64,000 bases of DNA from Panicum virgatum (lineage: Eukaryota; Streptophyta; Magnoliopsida; Poales; Poaceae): positions 48,665,992-48,729,991 of the forward strand of contig NC_053142.1 in the NCBI RefSeq assembly GCF_016808335.1, given 5' to 3'. This document shows, piece after piece, positions 24,680 through 37,789 of this stretch (positions within the stretch are counted from its first letter, which is position 1; each line of letters begins with the position of its first letter). Under the pieces are notes generated by a model that was not told the DNA's origin, did no database searches, and was given only the letters and a program-made list of their open reading frames with translations. A program made the position numbers and the translations under genes.

Positions 24680-27600
24680 TTCCCCACTGGCCTCTTCCCC
24701 TCTAGATCCCCTCCATTGCAACACCCAATCCTTGGAGAGGAGTAGCAAAACGGAACGAGGAGATCAAGAGGAGCTCGAAGAAGTGCATCTTGGGGGTCGA
24801 TTTGTCTTTCCCCCTCCCTTCCCATGGCCCTAGGTTTTGGGGGTAACCAAGGTGAGTAGGATTTCATCCTCCTTGCAGAAATTACATGTTCTTGTGCAAG
24901 TTTAGGTTGGGGATTAAGTGGATTAGAGGGGAGAGAGGACTTTTGGGTGTCTCCCTCGGATTTCAGATTCGCAGTTACTGTAGCTGTGTTGAGAGGATGG
25001 TTTGGGCTACTTAGAGGCCGAAATAAATCATGGGGTGAACTAAAAAGTTGTAGGGAACATTCAGATCTATTAGCTCATCAAATTTCGTGATTTTAGCCTA
25101 AGGGATTTGAGATATATGGATTTTATGATCTAGCTGTCTTTTTTCTGACGAAAATCTGGACAGAGATGGAACAAGGAGGTTTATGAAAACCTTGAAGGCA
25201 TAATTAGACTTTTCAACCTTGAGGAACTCGTAGTACTTTTCTTTAACTTTCCAGATTGGTAAAGATTGTATTTTTACAATAAGTATAGGTTCAGTTTTAG
25301 ATTTTATAAAATCAGTCTTCCTGTTTTGACAGCAGAATTTTGAGTAAGGTTAAGCTCTTCTTTAGGCCATCTTAATGACCCTTTTGGCAAAAGTTTATAC
25401 TACCAAAGTTGGAGGTTGTGGTGTTATCTACCTTCTGGTGAAGTTTCATAATTTTTGGACATACGGATTTGGAAATATAAAATTATTTATGCTTGCTGTC
25501 CTGATTTCTGGGCAGACTTGAAGTTCTGTTTTTAACTACAGATTCAATCATCTCAAGGTCAAAATAAAAATATGGTCCCTCCATGAAAGTTTTAGGTCCT
25601 TATCTGTAGATTCTAATAATGTATTCTTTTGCTATCATATCTTTTGTAGATTAAAAGATATGAAAAAGTGAAACAGCAAAGCTGCAATTGTCGTGTGGTC
25701 TTTTCGATGTTTGGGTTGGATGGTGGTTTGGCAGGGGGACATAGAAGTGCTTTACTTATTAGAATGCTTATTGGTATGAGTTGTCATCTGACCTTGCTTT
25801 GTCAAACAGGTGGTAGTGCCTCGGATCGCGCCTATAGCGGTCATCTCTTCGTTGGAGGCAAGTAAACATAGCGGTGGTTGCTACTTGCTTTAACTTGTTA
25901 TTTATTCTACCTCCACTTTAAAATTCAAAACCACAACTAATATAATATGATCTATTTAACCAAGTTCTAATAGGGTTGATATATATTGTATGGGTTCGAT
26001 GTGAATATGTTTTTCTTCCTAACCAATGTAGCTATGTGGTGAGTATTTTTCTGTCTACTTTAACATGAGTGCCTATATGCATAAAATGTTTGTTGGATTA
26101 TGGTTTTGATATTATGGTTGACGTTGATATTTTTTTACATATAACATATATTTAGTAATTTATTCTATGTCATGTCTTCCCGTGCGTAAAATCTATGGGA
26201 TGCTTGGCAGTTTACACATGAGTGGGTTGGTTATAGTAAAGGTTATGTTAATCTTAGTGTATGATAATCTCTATGGTGTTTACGCTACTTATGTCTCCTA
26301 ATGCTATCATACCTTGGGTAAATTGGAGTTTAGATTACGAGTAAGGTTCAAAGCGGTTTTCTACTATTCTTTGGTATATGTGTTAAAATAAAAGGATTGA
26401 ACTTTGGGTTGACTAGCTCTATTTAGAAACATTATTTTTCTTCCTTTGATATGATAGATATGCTTCGGGTTTGGATTATGAAATTAGAGTTCTTCTCTAT
26501 GTTTTGCTATCCTATTTTCTTAAGATTAAGGAGATCTATAGATATGATGATATTATTAACTATTTGGTTGATGTTTGGCATATGTGAGATTACATTATTT
26601 AATCATAATTGACGCTATTTATGTTACAGAAGCACCGCTTGTATCTCTCTATATTAATTATTATGGGCTATTCTCTTTTTTCATCATGGAGTACCTGGCA
26701 TTTGGATATGAAGTATATGGTATTGAGATATTATTTAGATATGGCATCTATCTTATGGCATTGTATCATGTTGCATTGCATTGCATTGGCATATGGAGTT
26801 ATGTCATGAACCTATGGTTCCGACCATACCGGTACAGCATCGTTTATTGGGCACAACGATGCAGCTTCATACCTTGGGTATGAAGGCAGGAGTTCATATG
26901 CATCCATGTGCATACATCATTGGTTTGGCATAGAGATGCAGCTTCATACCTTAGGTATGAAGATAAAAGTTCATGTGCATTTATATGCTTTCTGTACAGT
27001 TTTAAGGGTTGGATGTGATGAAGTATATGGCGATACTATGAATAGTTATGTCTCACATTGCGCTATGGACTATCGGACTTTGGATATACTATGTGTGGGC
27101 TGTATGGATACTTGGATATTGGTTTAATGTAGATGCATTGAAACTAACTTGAGAAGTGATACTTTTCCTAGTGAGGTGAGTTACGGTTTGGCTAAACGGA
27201 TCATGGAGATATTATTTATTTTCCCTTTCTTGCCATTCATAAGCCCTTCAATTTCTTTACATGTTGTTTATTTGGTGGGATATGATCTACAATTATGCTA
27301 CTTTATTTTTTTTCGAGTTATTATGGTAATCTATATGTTATGGCTTGTGTGGGTGACTTTCTATTATTCTATTAGGATCATAAACTGATCAGGAGTAACT
27401 CATTACAAACTAATACTATATTTTTATACTATGATCACCTATTTCTTTGAGAAAGAAGCGGATATGTGAGGGCTATTCTATACTTGTTGCGACATTAAAT
27501 AATTAATTAATTTGATGTGGTTTAAATAGCTTGTTAAAACAGTTTGCTTGCTGACATTATTCAAGCTCACCCTTATTTTTTCCTCCCCAGGTTGTCTTTT

Positions 27601-27975
27601 GAAGAGAGCATGGGAAAATGGGTTAGTTGCACATCCTACACTTTTACAAAATCCCATAATGTTAAGACGGTTTGTCCTGAGTCCGAGAGATGATAGAGAC
27701 CCCTTACTAATATTGTTAAAGATAGAGTTGTTCTGTCGGAGTATCACGCTTCAACATATTGTCTACCTATTGTTGCTTTCGCTTTGTGCTCGTTTCAAGG
27801 TTTACGCTGTCGAAATTTTCAATCTTGGATTTTTGTAGTGTAGTTGTGTAGCATCCTAGGGTGCGTGATACCTGTGGTGTTGCACTCACAGCATGAAATT
27901 GGACCATACTTCAGCTACTTGTCAAACAATTATCATGGAGGTGGCATGCATTTAGTCATTTATACTCTTAACAAA
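24680..27975. other. long AT-rich region without a supported gene
   Basis: A leader-like stretch ends in CCAAG|GTGAGTAGG (about 24853), a very good donor-like sequence, followed by 3 kb of intron-like AT-rich DNA. Short ORFs here have no recognisable domain. It may be a decayed long LTR with leader or an untranslated host exon and intron; I cannot tell. Two near-copies of a short palindrome lie at 26865-26885 and 26942-26962. Confidence 0.4.
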
Positions 27976-28300
27976 GGTCTTGTTTAGTTCCCGGGGTGTA
28001 AAGTTTTTGAAGCATACGGATACGCATTTGAAGTATTAAATGTAGACTAATAATAACAAAACACATTACATTTGTAAACAGAGAGATGAATTTATTAAGC
28101 CTAATTAATTCATCATTAGCAAATATTTACTAAAGCATCACATTGTCAAATCATGGTGCAATTAGGTTCAAAAGATTCGTCTCGCAATTTACACGCGAAC
28201 TGTACAATTGGGTTTTTTTTTCACATTTAATACTCCATGCATGTGTTCTAACATTCGATGCGACGTCTTTGGCCAAAATTTTTTGGAAACTAAACAAGCC
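27976..28300. mobile_element. MITE (CTTGTTTAGTT terminal inverted repeats)
   Basis: Left end GGTCTTGTTTAGTTCCC; the right end is the reverse complement of GGCTTGTTTAGTTTCC. The internal AT-rich 325 bp has no ORF. This terminus is widespread in grass genomes. The flanking AAA on both sides may be a 3-bp target duplication, as expected for a Tourist/PIF-type element, but it is too simple to be sure. Confidence 0.7.
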
Positions 28301-28969
28301 AAATTCAATTAATTCTAGGGCTGGGTTAGAAAGATTGGCATAGTCATCTTAGACATTACTAAACATAGCGTAAAAAGGTTTTGTTATAGTACTCCGAAGT
28401 GACTGTGGACCTTCTATTTTGATAGATCTAGGTTGTTAGGATGACCTATTAGCTCTTAGTAGGCAATAAATTAAATACTTATTAGTTTAAAAAATAGGAA
28501 ATATCTTCCCATTAGATCTAATGATCCTGTTAGATCTAACAATGTGTACGTGACAATCTATTAGCTGTGACAATGTGCTATTATTAGATGCAACATGTTT
28601 TTCTCCTAACCTGAGGTAATGCGACTTTTCTTCTCCCAATGTGAAAGGTAACATGTCATAGCAGGGTTGAGAAGAATTGTGCAAAAAATATATCAACACC
28701 AACCCAGGCATGAATAGACGCATAATAGAAGAAACGGCCCAGAGAATCTCAGTGTACCGATCAAGGAGTATAGGATTTTTATTTTTATTAGCATAGTGCC
28801 CGTGCGTTGTTACGGATAATATAATTAACTCTGTGTTCATTCACTTCATGTACAGATCATGCTGTCATAGTGCGATTCGTGTTCGATTTGAATTTCGATT
28901 GATCTATCTGGATTCCATTATAATTTAGATTGATTTGTTCAGACTCCGATTAGGATTCTGATTGACGTA
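28301..28969. other. intergenic AT-rich sequence
   Basis: No gene recognised. GTGCCCGTGCGTTGTTACGG near 28797 resembles a terminus seen in grass DNA transposons, but no partner end was found. Confidence 0.4.
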
Positions 28970-29322
28970 CCAAGGAAACATTGTTTGCTTTAGAAATAGT
29001 AGAGATTAATCAAGAAAAGGATATTTAGATGATAAAAACAAAACCTAGAGAAGTCTAGATAATGTTTTTAAACATGGAGAATTATCCTAAGCATCCAAAT
29101 TTTTTGAGAAAAAAACTCAAATATAGATTTGGACACGAGAACCATGACACTTGGAGCTCGTGAAAAGGATTCTAAAACGTTCCATAAATGGATTTAGCTC
29201 TAGGGCAAAATGAGAATAATTATTGTCAAAAAATCTAAAAAAATTATCAAAATATTCAAAACATAGATAATTATATTCAAAAAAATATTCACAACTCAAA
29301 ATTGAAATTTTGGGGTGTGACA
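28970..29322 (+). repeat. probable LTR fragment ending GGGGTGTGACA
   Basis: AT-rich sequence ending TTTTGGGGTGTGACA at 29322, a terminus typical of grass Ty3/Gypsy LTRs. No matching LTR start, primer site or coding region was found nearby, so it is at best a truncated relic. Confidence 0.35.
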
Positions 29323-29424
29323 ACGCTATAGGAAGTCTTCTATTTTTTTAGAAAGCTTGTAAAACTTTAAATTTAGCTAAGATTATACAAGAGCTCTGGG
29401 AGATGTTCTTAAAGCTCTTTTCTT

Positions 29425-30180
29425 TTTTTTTGGTTTTTTATTTTTTGAAATACATTTCTGTATTACTCAGATAAGGAAAATGTATAGTACACATATGAAT
29501 ACAGAACCGTACGTAGAGTATACAGAGGAAATTGTTTCAGTCAAACATCGCAAAAGACCCCGAACAAAAGAGAAGAAAATACGACGCTCCTAGATCCTTC
29601 GCAAGCCGCCATCAGTCGACCTTCTCGCCGCCGGTCATCGCTGCCGGAGAAGAAAACGAGCATGCCCATGAATTGGAGCAGCCCCTTCGCCCTCAGGCTT
29701 TGAACGGAGTCGCAGAAGAAGAAGCGCCCTCGGCGATTGCCCGTCGACTGGGGTCGCGCCCCAACTCCTCCAGCCCCTGGATCTGAGTTCGCCGTCGACA
29801 ACCAGCGCCGCCGAGGGGAGATCGAACTAGACCCAACCAACCACCATCTGCCACCCCAACAGCTTGCTCCGCACCCTCGAGGAAGAAAAAAAGCCAGCAC
29901 CAACATCACCTGACCGAGACGATGATGCGCCGGCCCAAGACTCCTGGACCAAGCTCCACGACCCCTCTGTTGGCACCGGAGTGGAACGCCACCGGGGCGA
30001 GGAAGAAGCCTGGAGATTTTATTCCCCAGCGCCGTCGTCGCCATCGCCTCGCCGACGCCGCCCAGAAAAGCACACCGCGAAGGACCACCCTCCCGGCAAA
30101 ACCTAGCTACGCCGACAACCACCGACAGCGAGCACAACCTAGACCTAGACAGATATCTAGCCTATATACAACCGCACGGT
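29425..30180 (-). mobile_element. second retroposon, related to the one at 23744-24666
   Basis: Read on the minus strand it has the same plan: a GC-rich 5' part, a GGGGTCTTTTG block, then TCTGTATACTCTACGTACGG, then GTAATACAGAAATGTATTTC and an A-rich tail (T-rich at 29420-29450 on the plus strand). It aligns loosely with the tail of the other retroposon. The 5' limit is approximate and I could not find a target duplication. The apparent ORFs on both strands lack known domains. Confidence 0.45.
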
Positions 30181-30394
30181 GATCCGCATATCCACCTCCA
30201 TCTCCAGCGCCAGCCCGGCCGTCGGAGAGGGAGGGGATCGGCGAAATCGCTGCCGGAAACGGCGGTCGCCTCCTTTTCGCCCTTTGCAACTGTAGCAGGG
30301 GAAAGGGACGGAAGGAGCGAGACGGTTCGGATTCTAGATTGTTTTTTTGGTATTACAATGAAGGTGGGCATGGACTTCTGGAACGGAGCCGAAC

Positions 30395-30990
30395 GGCCAT
30401 GATTCGATGTGTGGAAGTGAAGCAACAGCGTTGCTGGGCCAAGTCTGAGGCCCAATTAGTTTGAGCCCATAATTCTTTCGTTGAGGCCACGTCCTGAACA
30501 CTCTCGTCGTTGACTCCACATGAGGGAGGTCGTCGGCCACGGAGGAGACGGTGGTGGTGGCTCGAGGGCAGAGGTTGACTCCACCGTAGTCGGCAGTGGA
30601 GGAGACGGTGACGGCTACCGCTTAACGCTTCCGTGGCGGCGGCTTGCCAGCGGGAAGTACGCCTGATAGTTTGTAGTTCAGTTGTAGTGTGGTTTTGAGC
30701 CAAGCGGAGGCCCATTTGCTTTGAGCCCATCGTTCTTTAGTTGAGGCCCCGCATCCGGGAATTTTAGTCCGCGTGGCCCTTGTGCTCGTCGTCGACTCCA
30801 CGCCTCCACGGGAGGTCGATCCTTGCTTCGCGTCTGCAGCGGCATGGCAGCGCCAGCGGCTGGCAAGACGTTGGCAGCCGCCGCGTCGGTGCCAGCTTGA
30901 GGGCGGCAGGGGATCGACCGGCAGGACGTCGACCGGCCATGGGCCGCCGAGCTCGTCGCCACCACTTGAGCCCGGAGGCAGAGCTCAAGA
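30395..30990 (+). repeat. two tandem copies of a GC-rich repeat (copies A and B)
   Basis: Both copies carry GAGGCCCA, then TTTGAGCCCAT, then TTGAGGCC, then CTCGTCG and GACTCCAC in the same order (A about 30395-30660, B about 30690-30990). The same arrangement recurs at 50377-50830 upstream of the RING-H2 gene. The ORFs here shift frame between copies and are not supported. It could be captured promoter sequence or part of a DNA transposon. Confidence 0.55.
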
Positions 30991-31557
30991 ATTGTGGAGG
31001 GCGAGAGGGAACCAATCCGCTTTGATGTTTGTGATTGTATGTATTTCAGAGAGAGAACGAGGACTTGCGGTTGCAGAATTGCAGTTTGGTTTGTCCCCTT
31101 CATGACAGTGCGGTGATGCCCTACTGAACTGAAGATACGTCTCGAAATTGAGAGGAAGCTCCGAGTAGTACTGGGTGAAATGCCGTACCCCACCTTCCTT
31201 CCCACCCCTACGATTCCTAGATCCACCAGTGTTAATCTAGCTTGATCTTTTTGATCTCTGCTCGGATTGCTTTGCCATCCTAGATCTTCCCAACTTCCCG
31301 GTTTTGGTCTGATTCGGTAGTGGATCCCACTCGAAACCGGTCTCCTGCAGCGTCGACACTTTCCTCGGCGATGGAGGCGACACCTGCCCTTCTGCTTCAC
31401 CGCTCTTCGTTGCCACGCACCGCTGCTCTGGACCACCTCGTCTCCGCCGCCCCACTCCGATGACTTCCGTTTTTTCACCATGCTTTATCAATGGCACTTG
31501 ACCACCACTTTCTCCTTTCTTCCTCCTATTTTACGATTCCTCCTGCCACTCCCCGCC

Positions 31558-34514
31558 ATGACCGATGATGACCCCAATGCTCTGGTCCCCCCGACAATGG
31601 AGCATGTCCCACCCGATCCACCTCGCCCTCCCGCTCCTCCGGATCCTCTTGGGTCGTCAGCACTCAATCCACCCGTCATCACCACAACTTCCACCTCAGC
31701 TGTTCCACATCCACCTCATCAGAGTGTTGATGTTCCCACATCACGTGATCCCCAACCAGATAACCATTATCTCATCAGGTTGCTTGAAGCCCTTCAGGTG
31801 ACGGTGGCACGTGCCACTCCAAGCAGCAGCAGGGCCACTCCAAGCAACAGCCATGAACCAGCTCCTTTCAATCTCCTGCTGATGGTTGCAGATCCTGTTG
31901 GTAATGCTGCACCAATTACGGAAGATGTTGCCAGATCAAATCTCACAAACCTCTGGAGAGGCAGAGTCCAAAACATAGATGAGGTAACTACAAATTTATT
32001 TCTTGCTGGGTTTGTTTCAGAAGGGGATATGATGTCAATTATAAGAGGTCAGCCTTGGACTTTGCGTAGTCATAATCTGCTTATAGAAATGTACGTGCCT
32101 GATAGAGAAAGAGATGATTATGCTTTCCAATACCTGGATGCTTCTATCAGACTATATGGAATTCCTAGAGAACTCAGAACTAAAGATAGAATCAGAGAAA
32201 TAATTCAGCACATTGGCCATGCTTCTGACTGGCATAGATTGAACCCCAGGAGCTTTAATTATGATCCGTTTTATGTTCCAGTTAGAATTAAGCTTGATGT
32301 CTCCAAGCCTGCAAAAGATAAGATTTTTCATTCTGTTCCTAATATGGGCAATATGATAATTTGGCTGCACTATGAAAAGGTTAAAAGAATCTGTACTTAT
32401 TGTGCAAGATACTTCCACAATGCTGAACATTGCCCAGAAAGAATTAGAAGGATCATGGTTGCTGGGGGGAGTCAAGACTTTGATCATTATGGCAACTGGA
32501 TGGCACAGTGGAGCCGTATACCCATGCACCTGGTCCAGAATCAGATCACCTCCTTTCAAGGTCTTTCTGTCCCACCTTCTCAGGCTCTCAACACCCTCCG
32601 ACAAGTGTTTGCTGGCATCAGAATGGGAGGGAGCTCGATTCAGAACACAAGAACTATCAGAGCTCTGGGTGTTATTATTTCTGGAGGCAATCTCCCTCCT
32701 ACCAACATTGCAGAAGGCACTCATCCTACTCAAGGAACAAATAATCAAAATACAGTGATGCTCGATCAGCAAGAGGCCCAACCAAATAAGAACATCCAGG
32801 AAATCATGCCGGTTAGTAGTAATGCTGCTCACACAACTATTCAAACTTCTCCTATTACCGCTCAGCAGATGCAAGGAACTCTGAGTACAAACATACAGCG
32901 CCTAGTCACGGACTCTGAACCTCTCATCCAACCAGTTTCAGTTCAACCAGCCTCCACTCAACACATGCTCCAACTCACTCAGCTCAACATTCAGAAGACA
33001 CAAGTCCAAGTGCAAGTTTCCACTCAGGCAGACACAACTCCAATTCTGCTCCCCACCCCTCAGCAGCAAACAATGTCAACCCAAGGTGACACTCCTGATC
33101 AGAGATAGCTTCAGCCACAGCTTCAAACTGCAGAACTGATGGATCCAAAAAGGCAAATCCAGTCAAATACAGGAGACCAGAGCCATCAGTGTCACCATCA
33201 GGATATGCATCTGTCACTCCAACACACAAAGGAGGCCAAAGGCAAAGGGGTCATTGATGAAGGCACCTCCAACACTCCTCTGCTCTTCCCCCTCCCAGGT
33301 ATTGATCAGCATCTTGCATCAGGCTCTCCCACCAGTTCTACCCATGTCGCGCCAATCCCCAATCGTATCCTCCCCCAGCTCAGCACACAAGCCTTTCTTG
33401 CTAGTTTGGAAATCAATGTCAACTCCAATATGCCTACCACTAATGTTGACTCTCTCATGGAGATGCTTGAAATCCAGCAAACTCTCCTATACCCCGGACA
33501 GTTCCCGCCGCTCACCAGTGCCTATCCACCGCCTGCCTTCCCTCCGTTGCCGCACCTCACTCGCCCCCCTCCTCCCCCCCCCATTCTCACCAACTTCCAC
33601 CTCCTACCTCTCCTAGCCATGGCCGAGAGGACAGAACCTCTCCCAGGGGAGCCAAGCGCCATGCCTTCTCTGAGCTTCCTCCACTCCATCCTTCGCCTTG
33701 TGGTAGGACTTCCCGATACATCCTTCGAGGTCCTCCCCTGCGCCCCTCCCCGCCTCCCTCTCCGGCACACTCCATCACTGGATCGTGCGAGGCCCCAGCC
33801 GACTCCCTCCTTCAAATCAGATCTGATGAAGCGGTTCTACCTCCTTGGCAGCGCCGCAGATCCAACGCTGGTGGACGGATTGATATCTGGCCCCGACTCC
33901 CTCCGCCGGAGATTGACCCGTTCCCTCACCGTCAACGACGCCAACAGCAGGTCGCCCGCCACGGCGATGCTAGCGCTCCAGGAAGGTCAATTGCAGGAGG
34001 TCGAGGCCTTGTCTCAACTTCGACCCGTCGTGATGGCAATGACGCCGGCTCAGCTGCATCCGTACTAGTTTACCATGACAGATCTCGATCCCCTGCCACT
34101 CGGGACAGACCTCACGCTCGGTATAGTCGCTGGGATATGGGGGATCGCAACATCACTCCTGGGAAAGTACCTACAACTGGACAACAAGATACTGGCACAA
34201 GTCTTCCTCAACAGTTCTCCCCGAATCTCAGGTGCACTTCTCCTTGCCTCTCACTTGGAGACTCTCTGGGAGAGGCGTTGGGCGCTGGTGCATCGCAGAT
34301 GGTTGCGGAACAGACACCTCATACTGCCGCCAACATCTACTTCCCACCTGACGGCCTCACTGCTCAACAGATGCGGCCACCTGTTCAAGCTAATGAACCA
34401 GGTAGTAATGGACTCCAAGGCCGGCTTCTGGCTGCTGTCTTTGCTCCTCGACATCTTGGGAGGACTCTTGATCAGGCTCAGGCGCCGGCCGATATAGCGC
34501 CGCCGGAGCCATGA
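31558..34514 (+). pseudogene. LINE ORF1: DUF4283 and CCHC zinc knuckle protein
   Basis: I place the start at the ATG at 31558 (CCCGCCATGA), the best context before the conserved part. A proline-rich N terminus is followed by a DUF4283-type domain (roughly residues 110-260) and a zinc knuckle CTYCARYFHNAEHC (about 280). This is the nucleic-acid chaperone-like ORF1 of plant L1 elements. A TAG at 33106-33108 breaks the frame, which stays open to 34068. A frame change before 34010 then leads into an SR-like tail (YHDRSRSPATRDR) that ends with TGA at 34512-34514. The C-terminal half is rich in Q, P and S. Confidence 0.88.
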
Positions 34515-36602
34515 CGCACCTTGGTTGGAATTGCAGAGGTTCAAGCGGGAGCCTTCGCAGTTCAACAATGGTGCACCTTTCCCGCCTCCTCGCGTCGACT
34601 AGAGCTCAGGTATGTTTTATTTCAAAAACACATAATTCTGCTATTTCTAAAATTTCTATTAAGAATCACTTTAAACTTAATGATGCTTTTGTTGTTCCCT
34701 CTCAAGAGTAATCAGGTGGCCTTTGGCTGATGTGGACTGATGAGGTCGAGGTTTCTATCTTCGACCATAGTCATTACAACATCTTTGCGTTGTGTATAAA
34801 TAAATCAAGCCAACAACAGTATGGTTTAGTTTGTGTTTATGGTGATCCCCATCATCGTTCCACCAATGTAATCTGGGATCATGTTCTGAACTTTGTCACT
34901 CTTAATAGCAGTATTCCTATGTTATGTATGGGAGACCTTAATGAACTTATGCATGCTAATAAAAAAACTAGGTCCCAGTTGTGCTGATGTCAATCGTATA
35001 AGTGCTTTTTGTGCGTATGTAAAGCAATGTGGTTTTATTGATCTTGGCTATAATGGTCCGGAATACACTTGGACTAACAAGAGATTTTCTTATGTTCCAA
35101 CTTATGAAAGGCTTGATTGTTGTTTAGGAAATGCAGATTGGTGCCTAGCGTTTCCCTCCACTACCATCTACCATCTCCCTATGATGTACAGCGACCACGC
35201 TCCCATTCTAGCGGTTCTGAACTCTCAGTGCCCTCGTACTAATAAACCTTTTCGTTTTGAAAATTGGTGGTTAATGGAACAGGAATATCATGAAATTACC
35301 AAACAAAGTTGGCAACGCTCCTCTGCTCGTGATTTCTCTCAAAAAACCAAGTTTCTTGCTGCAGATCTTAGGAAATGGAGGAGGAAGAAACCAAAGAACA
35401 ATGATCTCCTTGCTCAGATTGAAAGCCAAATTCTCGATCAGCAAAGCCTGCACCCTTCTCTCCAAAACCACACCTTGCAGCAGCAACTCCATGACAAGCA
35501 CCACAATCTTATGGCCAAATAAGAGACCTATCACATCCAGCGGGTCAAAAAGAGATGGACGGTTGAGGGTGACAGAAATACATATTTCTTCTACCACGCT
35601 ATTATCAAAAGGAACAGGAAGAATAGAATTTCCCACCTTGTCAACCCAGATGGTACCTATTCCACCACTTCTGATCAGCTAGCTGCTACTCTGACTAATT
35701 ACTTTACTCAAATTTTCACCACCAGCAACCCTACCCACCCAACCTCCACTTCCCATAGTCACTCACCCACTCTACCTTGTACTGTTGGTAACCAAGTCAG
35801 CAGGGACATAGAGGAAGAAGAGGCGGTTCACAATAATGGCATGCTTAGGTATACCTACTCTACTCCTGATGTCGATGAAATCCATGCCATTATCAGGGAT
35901 ATGAGGAGCAGTGCAACACCAGGTCCTGATGGACTCAATGCTGCCTTCTACAAATCTGCCTGGCATTGGGCAAAGGATGACATTTATAAAGTGGTAAAAA
36001 GATTTCTACTCATGCTCGTATACCTGCTGATCTGAATCAAACTTTTATTGCTCTCATTCCCAAAAAGAATAATCCTATTATTCCCCAAGATTATAGACCT
36101 ATTGGCTTGTGTAATGTCATCTATAAAATAATAGCTAAATCTTTGGCTAACAGAATCTCCCCAATTATGTTAGCCAAGCTCAATCTGCTTTCATTGCTCA
36201 TAGGCATATTTCTTCTAATATCATCATCACTCAAGAGATCATCCATTCTTTTAACCTTAAAAACTGGAATACTAACGCGTTTATGCTCAAAGTTGATCTA
36301 ACCATAGCTTTTGATAGACTCGAATGGAGTTTCATTTCGGAGGCCCTTCATAGACTTGGTCTTAATACCAACTTTATCAATCTCATACATGCTTGCATCT
36401 CTACTCCTACCTTAGCTGTTCTTGTTAATGATGAGCCTTCTGATTATTTTAACCCTCAAAGAGGTTTGAGACAGGGCTGCCCCCCCTCTCCTTATATCTT
36501 TGTAATTGCTATTAATGAGCTCTCTATCAGATTGCAGGAAACCCTTCACAACAACAACCTCTCTGGCATCTCTCTGGGAATGGGTGCTCCTCCTATTCAT
36601 TC

Positions 36603-36607
36603 ACTTT
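36603..36607 (+). other. 5-bp target duplication of the Copia element (left)
   Basis: ACTTT, repeated at 47403-47407. It lies in the LINE reverse transcriptase frame, just upstream of the FADD codons. Confidence 0.9.
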
Positions 36608-36948
36608 TGAAAGTGATCTAGGCTCCTAAGTGGGTTTTGGTGAATAATGACAAAACACATGTATATTTAATCGTGTAATTTAGCATGTGTGCAGGTGATG
36701 AGTTTGTATAGGTGAAACGAAAGACGACGTACGACCCCTCAAAAAAGGAAATGAAAAGGCGTAATTCAAGCATGCTCAAGGAATTAGATTTTATATTTGA
36801 AATTTGAGTATAGGGACGCCGTACTATTAAGAGGGACTTGATTCAAGGGTTTCGATTTAAATCTTGTGCTCAAGAGAACCTAGACAAACATCTAAGAGCC
36901 ACAAAATACACTCAAAAGAGCAAAACATGAGTTTTCATCCTGCCTAAC

Positions 36949-37071
36949 CCGGATACTCCGGGTATAGGGCCGGATACTCCGGACCCCTTTGCCCGGAGTG
37001 TCCGGGTGCTGTTCTCGGGCCGAAAAGTTAGGGTTGCCTGGAGTCTCCGGGCATATACCCGGAGTCTCCGG
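36949..37071 (+). repeat. CCGGA-N3-TCCGG cluster 1 (LTR U3, five sites)
   Basis: Sites start at 36949, 36970, 36993, 37038 (one mismatch) and 37059. Spacings are 21, 23, 45 and 21 bp. The last site ends 38 bp before the LTR TATA box. Confidence 0.9.
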
Positions 37072-37109
37072 GTAACTGTTCGCCCAACGGCTATTTTTGG
37101 TTCAAGGGG

Positions 37110-37117
37110 TATAAATA
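37110..37117 (+). promoter_or_regulatory. TATA box of the Copia 5' LTR
   Basis: TATAAATA in AGGGGTATAAATACTCCC, followed by a CT-rich leader. Confidence 0.75.
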
Positions 37118-37789
37118 CTCCCTCCCCTCCTTTAGTTCTTTCTCTCTTGCCATTCCTTCGAGCTGAACTCCTTCCAAAGCCAAAAGAGAGCTCTCTCACT
37201 CCCCTCTCTTCATTCTTGAGTGATTCCTTTGAGGGATTTGAGTGAGAAGCAAGCAAGAGCAAGGATTCGTGCTAGTGAGCCTCCTTTCCATCTCTTGAGC
37301 ACTTGGTTCTGGTCTAGCCCGTGGATTCAAGTTTGTTGCTCTTGGAGCCTTGGGTTCCCAGATGGCTAGGCGTGCTTGTGACTGCTCCATCAAGATTGTG
37401 AGCTGCACAAGAAGTTTGTAAGATCCATTCCTCGCTGAGGAATCCATAGTAAGTGACCTTGGGCTTGAGAGGTGATCTCGCCCTTGGGAGAGGAGCATAG
37501 GGGTTCTTGAGCACCGTCTCTCGAATCCTTCCTCGACGGAGACGTAGCACCTTCGGGTGTGAACTTCGGGAAACAAATCCTTGTCTCTTTCGTGTTAACT
37601 TATTTGATTTCATTGCTATTTGCTTGTGAGACTTCTTTTCTAGGGTTTGAGCTCGATCTACTCACTCACGAGTTTCTAGTGAGTTTTGTTTGTTGAATAT
37701 CAACCTTAAGGAACCCCTGGTACTCGTACTTTAGCTCGATCTACTTTTCATACACAGATTCCTGCAGTTTCTTTTCAGGTTGTTCATAC

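Noticed and set aside
26575..26883. 102-codon ORF rich in Y, I and L
   Set aside because: AT-rich sequence with chance openness; no homology or gene context.
29541..30137. 198-codon minus-strand ORF and overlapping plus-strand ORFs
   Set aside because: They lie in the GC-rich half of a non-autonomous retroposon and have no domain.
36949..37071. CCGGA palindromes as transcription terminators
   Set aside because: Arms of 5 bp with no T-run, found upstream of TATA boxes and inside a coding frame.
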